From: Adineta ricciae
Taxonomy: Eukaryota > Rotifera > Eurotatoria > Adinetida > Adinetidae
Length of the DNA: 64,000 nt
NCBI GenBank assembly: GCA_905250025.1
Contig: CAJNOJ010000004.1
Span: forward strand, 248,001-312,000
Direction of reading: 5' to 3'
The position numbers and the translations under genes were made by a program. The notes beneath the pieces are model-generated. The model saw only the letters and a list, made by a program, of their open reading frames with translations. It had not been told where the DNA came from and did not search any database. Within the stretch, counting starts at the first letter, position 1, and each line of letters begins with the position of its first letter. Below, piece by piece: positions 44,176 through 55,086 of this stretch.

Positions 44176-45742
44176 ATGACTACAGTCAATGTAAACGATG
44201 TTGAATTAAAGAGTATTATATGTTACTCCGATCTTACCGAAGAACCATTGGCTTCATTTTCACCCGTTCAAGGCTATGAACATATGCCCTTAGTAACGCT
44301 TGAAGAAGCAGTTCAGCCATTACTCTCTATTGTTCCCGATATCGAACAAATGCTTGGCACAGTCCATGAAACGTCTCGGGATACGCAGGATGGATTGACA
44401 CGCAATGAATCAGCGTCGATCATATTGTATTCAATCAATTGGCAACCGAAAGAACATTCATTCAATCTCCTTCTCAATCGAACTTTACGCGACCAGAACC
44501 GCGAAAAGTTAAAACCGTGGCTTCTATATTTGAAATTGTTTATGACTTCACTATCGAAGCTTCCATCTTTACATTGTTATGCATATCGCGGTGTACAAAC
44601 GGATTTAAGCGATGTATATTCTCAAGGTAAAATCTTCACATGGTGGGGATTTTCCTTATGTAGTCAATCCATTGAAGTCTTTGACTCTGAACAAGAGAAT
44701 GAAACGCGGACGCGATTTAAAGTCGAATGCAAATCGGCGAAAGACATTCGCCATCATGTATTCCATCAAACAAAAGACACAATTCTTTTACTATCATCAC
44801 AGAATTACAAAGTCTTATCGAATCTTGATACTGGAAACGGTCTACACACGATTCATGTCAAAGAAGTCGACTCATCAGCAAGTAACGATCATCGAGCATC
44901 GATGAGTTTATCATTTAGTCAAAGAATACCGTCTCTAAGCATCTCAATTCGTGACACTTCATTCTGTTCAGTAGTACTAAAGCTAACGGTAAGTATATTT
45001 TGAAGGTTCAAACTTATTTGCTTCTTTTCTTCGTTAGGGATCATCGAAAACCTACCAAAACCCACATTTACAAGATCTATTAACTCTCTGCAAACCGAAT
45101 TGCATCATTGACTTATCTGTACATGAATTGATCGATCAAGACATGTCAATCATCGTTCAACGAGCTATTTTAGATAAAAAATGTACCGGTCTTTACTTAA
45201 CTGGAAACAAACTAACAAATCACGGTGTTTCTTTTCTTTCCGATGCTTTGTATCACAACTTCATCCTCACTGAATTGGATCTCTCCGATAACTACATATC
45301 CGACGATGGTGTAAAGAGTCTGATGAACGTCCTGCTGACCAATAAAAGTAAACTCGAAAAACTCCATTTTGGCTCCAACCAAATCACCGATCAAGGCCTA
45401 CAATATCTATCTGATATGTTGAAAACGAATCGCTCGTTAACACATCTAATGTTAAATCGTAATCAAATTACGAATCACGGTGTACATATCCTATCAAATG
45501 TTCTAGCACTGCAAAATATCTCATTGGAAGTTCTATCACTAGCATCAAATTCGTTGATTACAGATCAATGCGTCGATTCGCTGATTTTCATGCTTAAACA
45601 TAACGAAACATTGAAAGCATTGGATATGAAACACTGCTCGATATCCGAACAGCATAGCCAACGGCTACAGCAAGCTGCGAATACGAAGAATAGTTTTAAA
45701 TTTTTTTCAAGTCGACAAGAAAGTGCATGTATCATATCATAG
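44176..45742 (+). CDS. ADP-ribosyltransferase-like domain fused to leucine-rich repeats (second copy)
   Basis: Exons 44176-44988 and 45038-45742 give 505 aa. The N-terminal region (about 30-245) parallels the gene at 5326-7086: LVTLEEAVQPLLSIVPDI, DGLTRNESASIILYSINW, LKPWLLYLKLFMTSLSKLP, YRGVQTDLSDVYSQG, WWGFSLCSQS. The Arg-Gly of motif 1 and Ser of motif 2 are intact. The ExE site reads TKDTILLLSS, with no glutamate pair. The second exon encodes about six RI-type LRRs (LTELDLSDNYISDDGVKSL, LTHLMLNRNQITNHGV). The junction lies at the intron, consistent with exon shuffling of an ART head onto LRRs. Likely cytosolic; partner unknown. An LRR-only relative follows 142 bp downstream. Confidence 0.75.
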
Positions 45743-45883
45743 GGTTGTCTTTTTTTTCGGTCTTTAGTGAAGGAAAAAGAAAAGAATGGGTGTAACTTTA
45801 TCGCTGCCTGTCTACGTGATGAATAGAAATAAAACAATGAATCATTCATGTTCTATTCTTTTTCTTTCGTTCGTCATTGCGAT

Positions 45884-46707
45884 ATGTCCGCAACGAACAA
45901 CAGTCGATCTGACGAGCACTCGATTGCTGTTTATCTTGACGATGATTTTGACCCAAGAAACGAAATTATCGTAGGTGAAAATGATTACACCTAAATTTCT
46001 CTCACATGTCTGTCAATTTCGATTTTTAGGAATCAGGACCTTCTCCGCACACTAAACATGAGATACAAGAACTAATCGAAACATGTTATTCAACCAGTAT
46101 CAGTTTACTGCACGAACAGCTGACTGATTCTGATATGCCAATTATTGTCGATTCAGCAATTATTCGGAAGAAATGTACTGAACTCAAATTAGGATACAAT
46201 CAGATAACGTCCGAAGGGGTGAAGACTTTAGCTGATGCTCTAAAGAAGAATTCAACATTAGAACACCTGAATCTTTTTCATAATAACATAGCCGATCAAG
46301 GTGTATATTATCTTACTCAAGCACTTTTATCGAATGAAAAATCGAAAGTTAAAATGCTTTTCATTGGTTATAATCAAATTACAGATAAAAGCATTGAATA
46401 TTTATGTAATTTATTGAAAAGCAATAGAAATATTGTCCATTTAGGGCTATCAAATAATGAAATCAGTGATCGCGGGATTATAGTATTGGCAAATGTGCTG
46501 ACTAATGACAATATTACTCTAAAAGAATTATATTTATGGGGAAATAAATCGATTGGTGATATGTGTGTCGATGCATTAGCGGATATGTTGGTTTATAATC
46601 GATCATTGATGAAACTTGTTCTGTTTGATTGTAATCTATCTGATCTGAGTAAAGAAAGATTAAGAGAAGTTGTACAATCAAGGAAAGATTTTGGATTGTT
46701 CTTATAA
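45884..46707 (+). CDS. LRR protein, sibling of the ART-LRR gene without the ART head
   Basis: Exons 45884-45970 and 46030-46707 give 254 aa. A short acidic first exon (MSATNNSRSDEHSIAVYLDD) replaces the ART domain. The second exon opens with the same linker style as the upstream gene (ELIETCYSTSISLLHEQLTD, DMPIIVDSAI against DMSIIVQRAI) and runs through about six RI-type LRRs (ELKLGYNQITSEGVKTL, HLGLSNNEISDRGIIVL). Tandem duplication followed by loss or replacement of the 5' exon explains it (inference). Probably cytosolic. Confidence 0.7.
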
Positions 46708-47668
46708 AGAAAAATATTTAGACACTTTATGCAAATATTAAGTTAAAATTTATAGAAATAAATTTTCCACTAATCGTATCTTCTTTATCAACTTGCTTGT
46801 CGCAAAAAAACCGTCTTTTATAGATCAGCTCTAATTTACATGATGAAAATAGAACTTTCTTTCGGTATTATATTTTGATTGATTGATTTTGTTTTCTGAA
46901 GAACTATCTGGGTTCATTAGGCTTCCGATGGAAATTCATCTGAACATAACCGTACGATGTCATTACTTAGCCTAACGACTCCTGTGCCTTTGGAACACAT
47001 CAGAAAAATAATGTGACGTAACTCGCGGGCTATTCTCGTATCGATGTGAACTGAAAGGTTTTCATCGTATTCTATCATTCTTAACATGATTACGATAACG
47101 AATCATCCTACGTTCGCCGCACTTTTATGCACATAATTAATTAGTCTTTGATTGTTTTCATCATTCAACATAGTTAGATATTTATCTCTGATAATTTTAG
47201 TCTTATAATGAACGATCATATAATTTTTGTTTTGATTAAACCGTTATTAATGTTTACAATAGCGGAATGGTGTAATGAGTATTGTAGATTCTAATTGCCT
47301 TTCAAAAGTCGTCCTTTTGCTTTCCGATGAGACGAATTAAACTTTAGAAAAAGAGAATTCAGTTAAAAGTTCTCCTTATTTTCACCTGACAGAACCGCGT
47401 AAAGTAGTTAGAATGACATGCGCTGTATGAAAAGATCGTATGTAATTCTAGTTCTTCTATTTATGAGGTTTCTGTCGAATTAGACCAGGCAATTCAGAAA
47501 GAATAAAAGAAAACTTTTCGTGACCCTATTTTTATATCATGTAAGAAAATCACAGATAGAAGGATAAAGAATGTACTTGTCTAATTCGACCTGCTTCTTT
47601 TGTCTGCCGAAGGAAATAATAATAAATTCACATAGATTATTGTCCATCGGGTCGTTTATTTAACAAAT
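46708..47668. other. Intergenic, 961 bp
   Basis: 3' flanks of two convergent genes. A plus-strand AATAAA occurs near 46758. No gene seen. Confidence 0.5.
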
Positions 47669-48661
47669 CTATGCAAGTGAATATGTCGTTTTGACTGATA
47701 GTTCGATTTTATCGTATTGAACTTGTAATCTCGGCGAAAAATAATCGGTTCGTCGATGGATTGAACAATTCATCGAGTTGATTATTCTCATAAACTCTTG
47801 TCGATATATGTTTGCTGAGAGAATGTAGAGAAAAAATGAGATAAAGTAGTCACCTTGTTGCCAGGTCACACATATTAAACGAATGGCAATGATTTTCGGT
47901 ATTTCTGTTGATGGGACAAATGAATTTAAACTGTACAAAATTCCAAACGGAAGGATAAATATAAAATGGACGAGAACTTGTAAGAATAACATACGAGCTA
48001 GCTGAGTTTCGGTGCGACGATGGGCGGCAGTGGAAATCAACGGTTTGATGCGAGTGGAGCGTTCGTGAATGTTATAAATAGTCAAAATACCAAAAATAAC
48101 TAACAAAACTGGCGAAACAACATAATAAACCAGCACTTGACTGGATATGTAGATCTTAATAATCAAATTGTTCTGTAAAAAGCACTTTTTCGAAGAATCA
48201 TTCCAATGATAGATAAACAGCATCGGTAGCATGTAGCACAATGAAAATAGGATCGATAGAACGATATTTCGTCTTGCTATTAATATTGTATTCAACGATT
48301 GCAAGCGATTTAGTTGTATGCTTGCACAAAAACGATCGAACGATGCTAATATAATCATCAAATTCGCTTGTAATGGTATAGCAAACAGAAAATACGCATG
48401 CAGTTTACAAGAAATCATGTCATGGATTAAGTTGACCGAGAAACTTCGAGCGAATTGGATCGGGCACAGTAAACACGCATAGATTATACTTAATATCGCA
48501 TAAGTGAGGAAATAATGTGTACATGGTGATGCTCGTAGTGCAGAAGAAGACAGAATGCGGATGTTTAATGCATTTGCTAGTACTGCAAGGACGAAATGTA
48601 TCGGTTGAATGTAAATGTTTGTTTGCAGAACACGATCCACAATATTACTGCTCCCATTCAT
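47669..48661 (-). CDS. Rhodopsin-like GPCR (lineage-specific)
   Basis: Single-exon 330-aa seven-helix protein. TM1 has IHFVLAVLANALNIRIL and TM3 is LFAIPLQANLMIILASFDRF (DRF in place of DRY). The cysteine before TM3 (ISCKLHAYF) pairs with KKCFLQNN in loop 2. TM6 has VLVHFIFILPFGILY. TM7 reads DYFISFFLYILSANIYRQEF with no intron, unlike two other receptors in the window. N-glycosylation site at the start (MNGSSN). Ligand unknown. Confidence 0.78.
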   Translation of the reverse strand: MNGSSNIVDRVLQTNIYIQPIHFVLAVLANALNIRILSSSALRASPCTHYFLTYAILSIIYACLLCPIQFARSFSVNLIHDMISCKLHAYFLFAIPLQANLMIILASFDRFCASIQLNRLQSLNTILIARRNIVLSILFSLCYMLPMLFIYHWNDSSKKCFLQNNLIIKIYISSQVLVYYVVSPVLLVIFGILTIYNIHERSTRIKPLISTAAHRRTETQLARMLFLQVLVHFIFILPFGILYSLNSFVPSTEIPKIIAIRLICVTWQQGDYFISFFLYILSANIYRQEFMRIINSMNCSIHRRTDYFSPRLQVQYDKIELSVKTTYSLA

Positions 48662-49203
48662 TTAGGTAGAATATATTTCTCTAACGTTTGGAGTAAACCA
48701 CCATGACTATTGAATGTTCATAAATCTACAATTACTTAAGTAGGGAACTCGGCACACATCTGCTGACACGACACTGGTAGTCATCTGCGCAAGAGGAGAA
48801 AAACACATTTTTTTTGCACAGAAAGCTCAGAACGATGGTTAGGAAAAATGCAATGATTCTGGAAGTACGTATAGGAAGAAAATTTTCTTTGCTAGACTAT
48901 CGTTCTGTTTCATCTCTCATTTATAATATTCTCGAGAGAAATTATTTCGTTGTGCCCTTTTTTCAACTAATAAATCAATCATACGACGTCATTTCATTCT
49001 TATAGCTTAATAAGTAAAGTTTGACGAGAGAAGAAAACGTTTCAAATACAATTTTACTCTGTCCTCATCAATGTCATACTTAGACAAATCGTCTTACGCA
49101 GAACGAAAATGCAAAAAACGTACCACGTGACTACTAATTTGTATATATATATATGTGTGTATATACTTTCTTTTCTTACTTTAACGTTTTACCAGAGAAT
49201 ATT
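48662..49203. other. Intergenic, 542 bp
   Basis: Divergent promoter space; contains a TA/TG microsatellite at about 49142-49164. No gene seen. Confidence 0.5.
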
Positions 49204-49551
49204 ATGAGCGAAGGTGCAACGATAAGTATTCTTGTTTTCGGTATTGACAGCGCTGTGACGGATAAGGTTAGTGCTCGCCTTCAGAGTCAAGGTGTTGATG
49301 CGCGATCGCTGGCAATTTCGAATACTCCGGAGAGCGATGCTGAAATACAACGTGTTGCTGGGGAGAAGAATTGGAGCGGTTTGATTGTCGGTCATGGAGT
49401 ACGGCAGGATCAAGAATGGTTCGAACGAGTTATGAAAATTGTGAATGAAGTCAGTCCAAATATATCCACGGTGAACACGAAGGGTCCGGATGACGTAGAA
49501 AATGCAATCGAACGTCATTTTAATGTTAAATTACCGTTGACAAGGGCTTAG
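49204..49551 (+). CDS. Small protein of unknown function, intronless
   Basis: 115 aa from ATG 49204 (MSEGATISILVFGIDSAVTD). A predicted alpha/beta pattern: beta strand SILVFGID, helix, SLAISN, then KNWSGLIVGHGVRQDQEWFE, resembling small Rossmann-like proteins of bacteria and fungi. No catalytic motif recognised. The ATG was chosen over an upstream in-frame one because upstream residues lie in a T-rich leader. It is the first of three neighbouring plus-strand genes without visible introns. An AATAAA at about 49602 follows the stop. Confidence 0.55.
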   Translation: MSEGATISILVFGIDSAVTDKVSARLQSQGVDARSLAISNTPESDAEIQRVAGEKNWSGLIVGHGVRQDQEWFERVMKIVNEVSPNISTVNTKGPDDVENAIERHFNVKLPLTRA

Positions 49552-49946
49552 TTTGGCAAAGATTAACGACTTACTAACATCTTATTTTACATTTTACAAA
49601 TTAATAAATCCTTTTGAAAAATAAGAAGCCTCGTTGAGTTTTTATCTTTGTTAATCCATTGTTATTTCACCGTTCGATCATTTCATGTGTCGTACGAAAT
49701 TTATCGTACGTTGAGCATTTCGATTTCAAGGACTTTCTCAATGCTTTTTCACTAGTATTGATTGAGCTAAGATCAAATCTGTTTATATCAACATATGTTA
49801 CATTTTCCGTTCAAATACTTACAGCTTACTGTAAATATTATTATAGAGAAAAGAAAGTACCTATGACTCATTCACAACGAACATACGCATTTTGTCTTTT
49901 TTTCTATGTTGATTGGCCGGACATTTCATTTTCTGTTTACATACCA
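49552..49946. other. Intergenic, 395 bp
   Basis: Holds the 5' flank of the next gene; the frame upstream of its ATG is open by chance and has no conserved character. Confidence 0.5.
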
Positions 49947-50426
49947 ATGAGTGACTCTACACAAGGTCGTCCACCCTATCCACCTTTTACACGAGAATCT
50001 GCGATTCAAAAGGTTCGTGCTGCTGAAGATGCTTGGAACAGCCGAGATCCTCAACGCGTTTCATTGGCTTATAGTGAAGACAGTCAATGGCGAAATCGTG
50101 CTGAATTTGTCAATGGCCGTGGCGAAATCGTTGAATTTCTGCAACGAAAATGGCGAAAAGAGCTTGATTATCGATTGATCAAAGAGCTTTGGTCGTACGA
50201 TGGCAATCGAATTGCCGTACGTTTCGCCTACGAATGGCACGACGACTCTGAAAATTGGTTTCGATCCTATGGTAATGAAAACTGGGAGTTTAATGAACGT
50301 GGATTGATGGTTCGGCGTTATGCTTGTATTAATGATCTACCAATCAAAGAAGAAGAACGAAAGTATCGCTGGCCACTTGGACGACGACCTGATGATCATC
50401 CCGGGCTAACCGACTTGAATCTATAA
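49947..50426 (+). CDS. DUF1348-type NTF2-fold protein
   Basis: Intronless 159-aa protein, [20 protein letters not shown] onward. The signature is that of the bacterial/fungal DUF1348 (SnoaL/NTF2-like) family: [102 protein letters not shown]. Length matches the family (about 150-160 aa). The NTF2 cone fold binds small molecules, but the substrate is unknown. Rare in animals to my knowledge, so likely acquired from bacteria or fungi (inference). Confidence 0.82.
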   Translation: MSDSTQGRPPYPPFTRESAIQKVRAAEDAWNSRDPQRVSLAYSEDSQWRNRAEFVNGRGEIVEFLQRKWRKELDYRLIKELWSYDGNRIAVRFAYEWHDDSENWFRSYGNENWEFNERGLMVRRYACINDLPIKEEERKYRWPLGRRPDDHPGLTDLNL

Positions 50427-50779
50427 ACTGTACGAAGAAATATAAGAATAAAAAGATCTTTAACGTTTTTACAATTATTTTCGTTGATTATTCACTGAGT
50501 TATTCATAGTCTCTTGAGGTTCAGTCGGAATACATTTCGTTTCCTTTATTCAATTGAATGAATGGAAAAACAATGTTGTCTAGTCTATGAGGAGTGAAAA
50601 CAAAGCAATTACTATTTACACTAAAGTTCGTTCTGTGGCATTGCCGAATTAGAGTTTTTACTCATTCGCGGTACTTTTACGGGTCACTGATCACATTTTC
50701 GTCGATTTGCATTGTTAATTGCAAATATTTTCGATATGATTTGCTTTCTAACTCACATACTATTCAGTTGATTATCGGC
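50427..50779. other. Intergenic, 353 bp
   Basis: Poly-A region of the DUF1348 gene (AATAAA near 50449) and 5' flank of the next gene; nothing else. Confidence 0.5.
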
Positions 50780-51202
50780 ATGTCTATTGTAACGCGCGAA
50801 CAGATTGAAAATACACGTAGGTGGGTAGACGCATTCTTCAAAGCATGTGATTCATTTGATGTCAACGATTGGATTACTGACTTTTTCCAACCGGATGCAA
50901 CTATTCATCTCGGCAATCATCCGGTCATGCAAGGACACGAGCAAATTATTAAGCAATATGAAGGCTACTATTCGTTTTTATCATTTGTTGAACATACAGT
51001 TCAAAGTGTGGATATTTCAGCGGAACGGTGCTATGTTCGTGTTCGAGTAGCATCAATTTTAAAAAACGATCCGGAACAACTGCCGATCGTTCTGGAAGGA
51101 TTGATGATTATTGGAAAGAAATCCGACGACGAAAAATTGGATTACTTCAATGTTTATATTGATTCGATTCCTCTTTTGAGAAGATTTCAGATGTGCATGT
51201 AG
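50780..51202 (+). CDS. SnoaL/NTF2-like protein
   Basis: Intronless 140-aa protein from ATG 50780 (MSIVTREQIENTRRWVDAFF). NTF2-fold pattern: an N-terminal helix with FFKACDSFDVNDWITDFFQP, DATIHLGNHPVMQGHEQIIK, then strands VEHTVQSVDISAERCYVRVR and LEGLMIIGKK. Resembles small fungal and bacterial SnoaL-like proteins of unknown substrate. It sits 353 bp after another NTF2-fold gene, on the same strand and also without introns. The two differ too much to be a recent duplication. Confidence 0.65.
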   Translation: MSIVTREQIENTRRWVDAFFKACDSFDVNDWITDFFQPDATIHLGNHPVMQGHEQIIKQYEGYYSFLSFVEHTVQSVDISAERCYVRVRVASILKNDPEQLPIVLEGLMIIGKKSDDEKLDYFNVYIDSIPLLRRFQMCM

Positions 51203-51300
51203 CCTGACGATAGCCTGTCAAGCAAATTAACGGATATTTCAGTTGTAATAAAAAAAAATGGGTATCTTTTGTGCGACAAATTCTTTCAATGAATAGATAT

Positions 51301-53082
51301 TCACTGAATCCATATTCGAATGTCAGTAACAATGTTTGTACTTCGACTAATTTGGCATGTTGATGATAAATTCTCTTTTAGCCATTCGATTAAAATATCT
51401 TGTTGCGATCCACTGGCGAATTCGTCTTCTTCCAAAGGATCGTTTGCTACTCGAACGATTAACGTACATAGATTAGGCAAATTGTCCACCAAATCAAGTA
51501 CATTTTCTTGATTTTCTACTTTTATCAATAGAGTTTTACATTGCATAGCCAATGATGATTGGGTAAGCTGCAGACATTGATCATGATCATAACAACGCCA
51601 GTCACCATTGATAGTAAATCCTTGTACATCCAGTTCTTCAACTGAACTACAAACTAACTCTTTTGATGGTGTTTCACAATTATCATTTAACCATATTCCA
51701 AAGAGTAATTTATTGAGACTAGTTGTTCGCTCAAGTAAGATTTGTAGTTGTGATTGGATTGTGTCACGATCTGTATCTGCTTTCGTGCTAATATACAGAG
51801 TCTTCAGTCGATCGAGTCTCGGAATGATGTCGAAGATTTGTTCATCATATGGAAACATTAGCGAAATATAGGTAATATTCGGAAAACGAAAGTGCGAAAG
51901 AAAAGAATCGATAAAAGACGTCGAATTGTAACGAATATGTCGAACGGTATTCACTGTTGAATATTCAGTATCATTTGGATCGGTCGATTTTGCTAGAATA
52001 CATTTGCCATCAGTATTGAAGTTGTTGAAAAGGTACGGTAAAGTAAAAATCTGAATATTATTCGCTTGTAGTTCTTCATCTGACGCGTACCAGTGATATT
52101 GAACAAACCAGCGACGTTCTTCGATCCAAAATTTTGTTCGAAATGTATCTAGCATCTCGTTCATCTGAGCTTCTTTGTCTACACAGTTCGGTGGTGGGAC
52201 TTTCATAATAAAAGCGAACGTTTTCAGATCAGGTAAATATTTTCGAAATATTTCTTCCCATTCATTTCCATCAACAAAACAGCGATATAATGATATAGTC
52301 AGATGTTGTAAACGAGGTAGGTTTTGTAAAAGAGTTTGCAAAATCGTTTTCTCACAATGAAATTCGAGTTTCAATCGCGTAATCGACAAAACTGGCGATG
52401 AAAATGTATATTCATCCAAACTTGCCTCTGCGAAAACTATCGAAAGTTGTTGGAGATTCGGTGTATGTTGACATAAACGACCCAGTAACACAAATGAACA
52501 TCTAGTATCTCTAATAGCTAAATATTGAAGTGATGTTGACACTACAGTTGGATTGGGAAAGAAGTTTTCGAAGGCAAAGCAGATGCCGAAGTAGCAATAG
52601 GTCAGCTTTGGTAAACTCCATATTTTATCGAAGAAGTCTGTACTTTCTTCCTCTGATAGTGCTATGTAGCATTCATAAAATTTTAAACGACAAAGGCAGG
52701 GAAGTGATGAGCATTGCGTCATGAGCTGCTGAAGTGTTTGTTTCAAATGAATGTGTGTGAGAGTAATGGATTGAAGATGTGTTAATTGATGAATTTGAAT
52801 CGGTAGAGAAAAGAAAAGGCGAGTCTGATCTGGTGTGCCATCGTCATCGGAGAGGCGGAGAGAAATGGTTTGATTTTGAATTAACGGAAGATAATTTTGA
52901 CAAATCTGATGGAATTCAGCTTTGGGCATCGATTGAAAGTTCAAATGAAATTTTCGAAATTGAACATGAAGTAATTGATCGAACCGGGTGTTTAATCGTT
53001 GAAATGCACGAAAAAGATCGGAAATTGATAGGTACTCGAATAAATGAAGCAAAAGTTCGGTAGGCAATAATTCCAAGAGCAT
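51301..53082 (-). CDS. F-box protein, paralogue A
   Basis: Single exon, 593 aa from ATG 53082 (MLLELLPTELLLHLFEYLSI). The N-terminal F-box binds Skp1 in SCF ubiquitin ligases. The rest is leucine-rich, irregular LRR-like sequence (LSITRLKLEFHCEKTILQTL, LPRLQHLTISLYRCFVDGNE) with a conserved FRTKFWIEERRWFVQYHWYA block. It ends DIRIWIQ, as the neighbour ends DIRLWIR. Tandem with paralogue B, 225 bp away in the same orientation. The target is unknown; fast divergence between copies suggests a recognition role (inference). Confidence 0.78.
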   Translation of the reverse strand: MLLELLPTELLLHLFEYLSISDLFRAFQRLNTRFDQLLHVQFRKFHLNFQSMPKAEFHQICQNYLPLIQNQTISLRLSDDDGTPDQTRLFFSLPIQIHQLTHLQSITLTHIHLKQTLQQLMTQCSSLPCLCRLKFYECYIALSEEESTDFFDKIWSLPKLTYCYFGICFAFENFFPNPTVVSTSLQYLAIRDTRCSFVLLGRLCQHTPNLQQLSIVFAEASLDEYTFSSPVLSITRLKLEFHCEKTILQTLLQNLPRLQHLTISLYRCFVDGNEWEEIFRKYLPDLKTFAFIMKVPPPNCVDKEAQMNEMLDTFRTKFWIEERRWFVQYHWYASDEELQANNIQIFTLPYLFNNFNTDGKCILAKSTDPNDTEYSTVNTVRHIRYNSTSFIDSFLSHFRFPNITYISLMFPYDEQIFDIIPRLDRLKTLYISTKADTDRDTIQSQLQILLERTTSLNKLLFGIWLNDNCETPSKELVCSSVEELDVQGFTINGDWRCYDHDQCLQLTQSSLAMQCKTLLIKVENQENVLDLVDNLPNLCTLIVRVANDPLEEDEFASGSQQDILIEWLKENLSSTCQISRSTNIVTDIRIWIQ

Positions 53083-53307
53083 CGTTAGCGAACTTTTCGA
53101 TTTCAAGCAAACGTGAATGTGTTATCGTGCAATTCTTTTTTTTTCTACAAAAGATAAGAACATCAAGATCGCTTTTTTCATTCGTGCCAAATCTAACAAA
53201 TGACATCGCACTCCAGTGTCGTATGTGATGTGTCAATATTTTCTCTTTCCTTCACTTCATATCGAATGATAAATCTTCTCAACTGAAGCAAATATTAGAA
53301 AATTTAT

Positions 53308-55086
53308 TTATCGAATCCATAATCGAATATCACCGATTCGATACGTATCTCTCGTAATCACACATGATCTAGGCACGCACTCTTTCAACCATTCGATCAA
53401 GTCATCGCGAGCCGATGATGATAAACTATTCTCCTGTGTCCATCGATCATTTTCACATCGAACGTTTAACGCTTGAAGACGTTGCATTTCTTTGACCAGA
53501 TTATATATGCATATACGGTTTTTGACTTTGATCAATAAAGTTTCACATTGAACTCCTAATGGTGAATGAATCAATTCAAGGCATTGCTTCTCGTCGAAAC
53601 AACGCCAGTTTTTACCGCAAATATATCCTTGAAAATTCAGTTTCCGTATTGTTTTATTCACAATATTCGTAAATAGCATTTCTAAACTCGTCGAACCCCA
53701 TGATCCAAAGCTTAATGTTGTCAAGTATTTTGCTCGATCTAATAATAATTGCAATTGCGATGGAATGCTACTCGTATCTTTATGCTTATTAATCGAGACA
53801 AATAATGAAACCAATCGATCGAGTTTCGGAATAACTAATAAGAATTGTTCGTTATAAGGTAATGATAATGACAGATGTTCGATATTCGAAAAGCGTATGC
53901 GAGACATGATGGAACTGGTGAAATGCGATGAGCCATAGCATAATTGATTCACTTGATCATAAGACCAGAAGCAATCATCCGATGCACATGTTGATTTCGC
54001 TAAGATACATCCTGTGTAGCTAAGAAACTCTTTGAACATATAAGGTAAAGTGAATAGATCAATGAAATCTAAACGATACTGTTCGTTGGATGCATACCAA
54101 TGGCATCGAACGAACCATCGATGTTCTTCGATCCAGAACTTTGTTCGGAACGAATCGAGTATCTCATTCATTTGCACTTCTCTCTCAGTATCCAATGTCG
54201 GTGAAAATCTCATTTTAAAACGAAATCTTTTCAAGTTAGGAAGGTAACTCGTGATCAATTCTTCCCATTGATATCCATTCATGTAAAGATTACATGTGTC
54301 TAAAGTTAAATGACATAGATTAGGAAGGTTTTGTAAAAGATATTTGAGAATATTCAATGAACAATCGAATGACAGTTTTAATCGTGTGATTGAAAGCATG
54401 GGTAATGGCATATTGTATTGATCAATGTAATCGATATAAGTAATGGATAGATATTCCAGGTTTGGTGTGGACTGAAGCAGAAGTATCAATGGATTTAAAT
54501 AGCAGGATATGTTCGGAATTGATAGAGATTTCATCGATTGGGAAACGATTGTTGGCGTTGGAAAATGGTTTCGGTTAGGAGAATGAATATCGAAGTAACA
54601 TTGAGTTAAGTTCGGTAAACTCCAAATTTGATTGTGCAAATGCTCAGCTGTTGAGTGATTGATTGATACTTGACAATTGATGATGGATAGGCTGGTGAGA
54701 AAGGATAGATGAGAACATTCGGTAAGAAGTTTATCTAGTAGATATGACGAATGAATATGCGATAAGGAAAGTGTTTGCAAAAAAGTGAAGTTTTGTAGAT
54801 GAAAACCATAGGAAATGAAGAGAGGAATTTGTTGAGGAGTATCATCATCGTTTGCGAGTTGAAGTGAACGAATTTGCTTGGCGAATAAAGGCAGATATTT
54901 GCGGCAAATGATATCGAAGTTTGTTTTGGATATTCCCTGAAAATTCAAGCGAATATCACGACAATAAATCAGAATGAGACTTTGAAAACGAAAGTTAAGA
55001 TTCTCAAATGCTTGAAATACATCCAGAATAGTCAAATAATCGAATAATTTCAAGAATAATTCATTGGGTAAGATTTCTAAGTTCAT
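53308..55086 (-). CDS. F-box protein, paralogue B
   Basis: Single exon, 592 aa, starting with the F-box MNLEILPNELFLKLFDYLTI. The layout is the same as paralogue A end to end: SLPNLTQCYFDIHSP, LSITRLKLSFDCSLNILKYL, DSFRTKFWIEEHRWFVRCHW, LEMLFTNIVNKTIRKLNFQG, C-terminal DIRLWIR. Length differs by one residue from A, so this is a tandem duplicate with many substitutions but no disabling change. Presumed substrate receptor of an SCF complex. Confidence 0.78.
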   Translation of the reverse strand: MNLEILPNELFLKLFDYLTILDVFQAFENLNFRFQSLILIYCRDIRLNFQGISKTNFDIICRKYLPLFAKQIRSLQLANDDDTPQQIPLFISYGFHLQNFTFLQTLSLSHIHSSYLLDKLLTECSHLSFLTSLSIINCQVSINHSTAEHLHNQIWSLPNLTQCYFDIHSPNRNHFPTPTIVSQSMKSLSIPNISCYLNPLILLLQSTPNLEYLSITYIDYIDQYNMPLPMLSITRLKLSFDCSLNILKYLLQNLPNLCHLTLDTCNLYMNGYQWEELITSYLPNLKRFRFKMRFSPTLDTEREVQMNEILDSFRTKFWIEEHRWFVRCHWYASNEQYRLDFIDLFTLPYMFKEFLSYTGCILAKSTCASDDCFWSYDQVNQLCYGSSHFTSSIMSRIRFSNIEHLSLSLPYNEQFLLVIPKLDRLVSLFVSINKHKDTSSIPSQLQLLLDRAKYLTTLSFGSWGSTSLEMLFTNIVNKTIRKLNFQGYICGKNWRCFDEKQCLELIHSPLGVQCETLLIKVKNRICIYNLVKEMQRLQALNVRCENDRWTQENSLSSSARDDLIEWLKECVPRSCVITRDTYRIGDIRLWIR

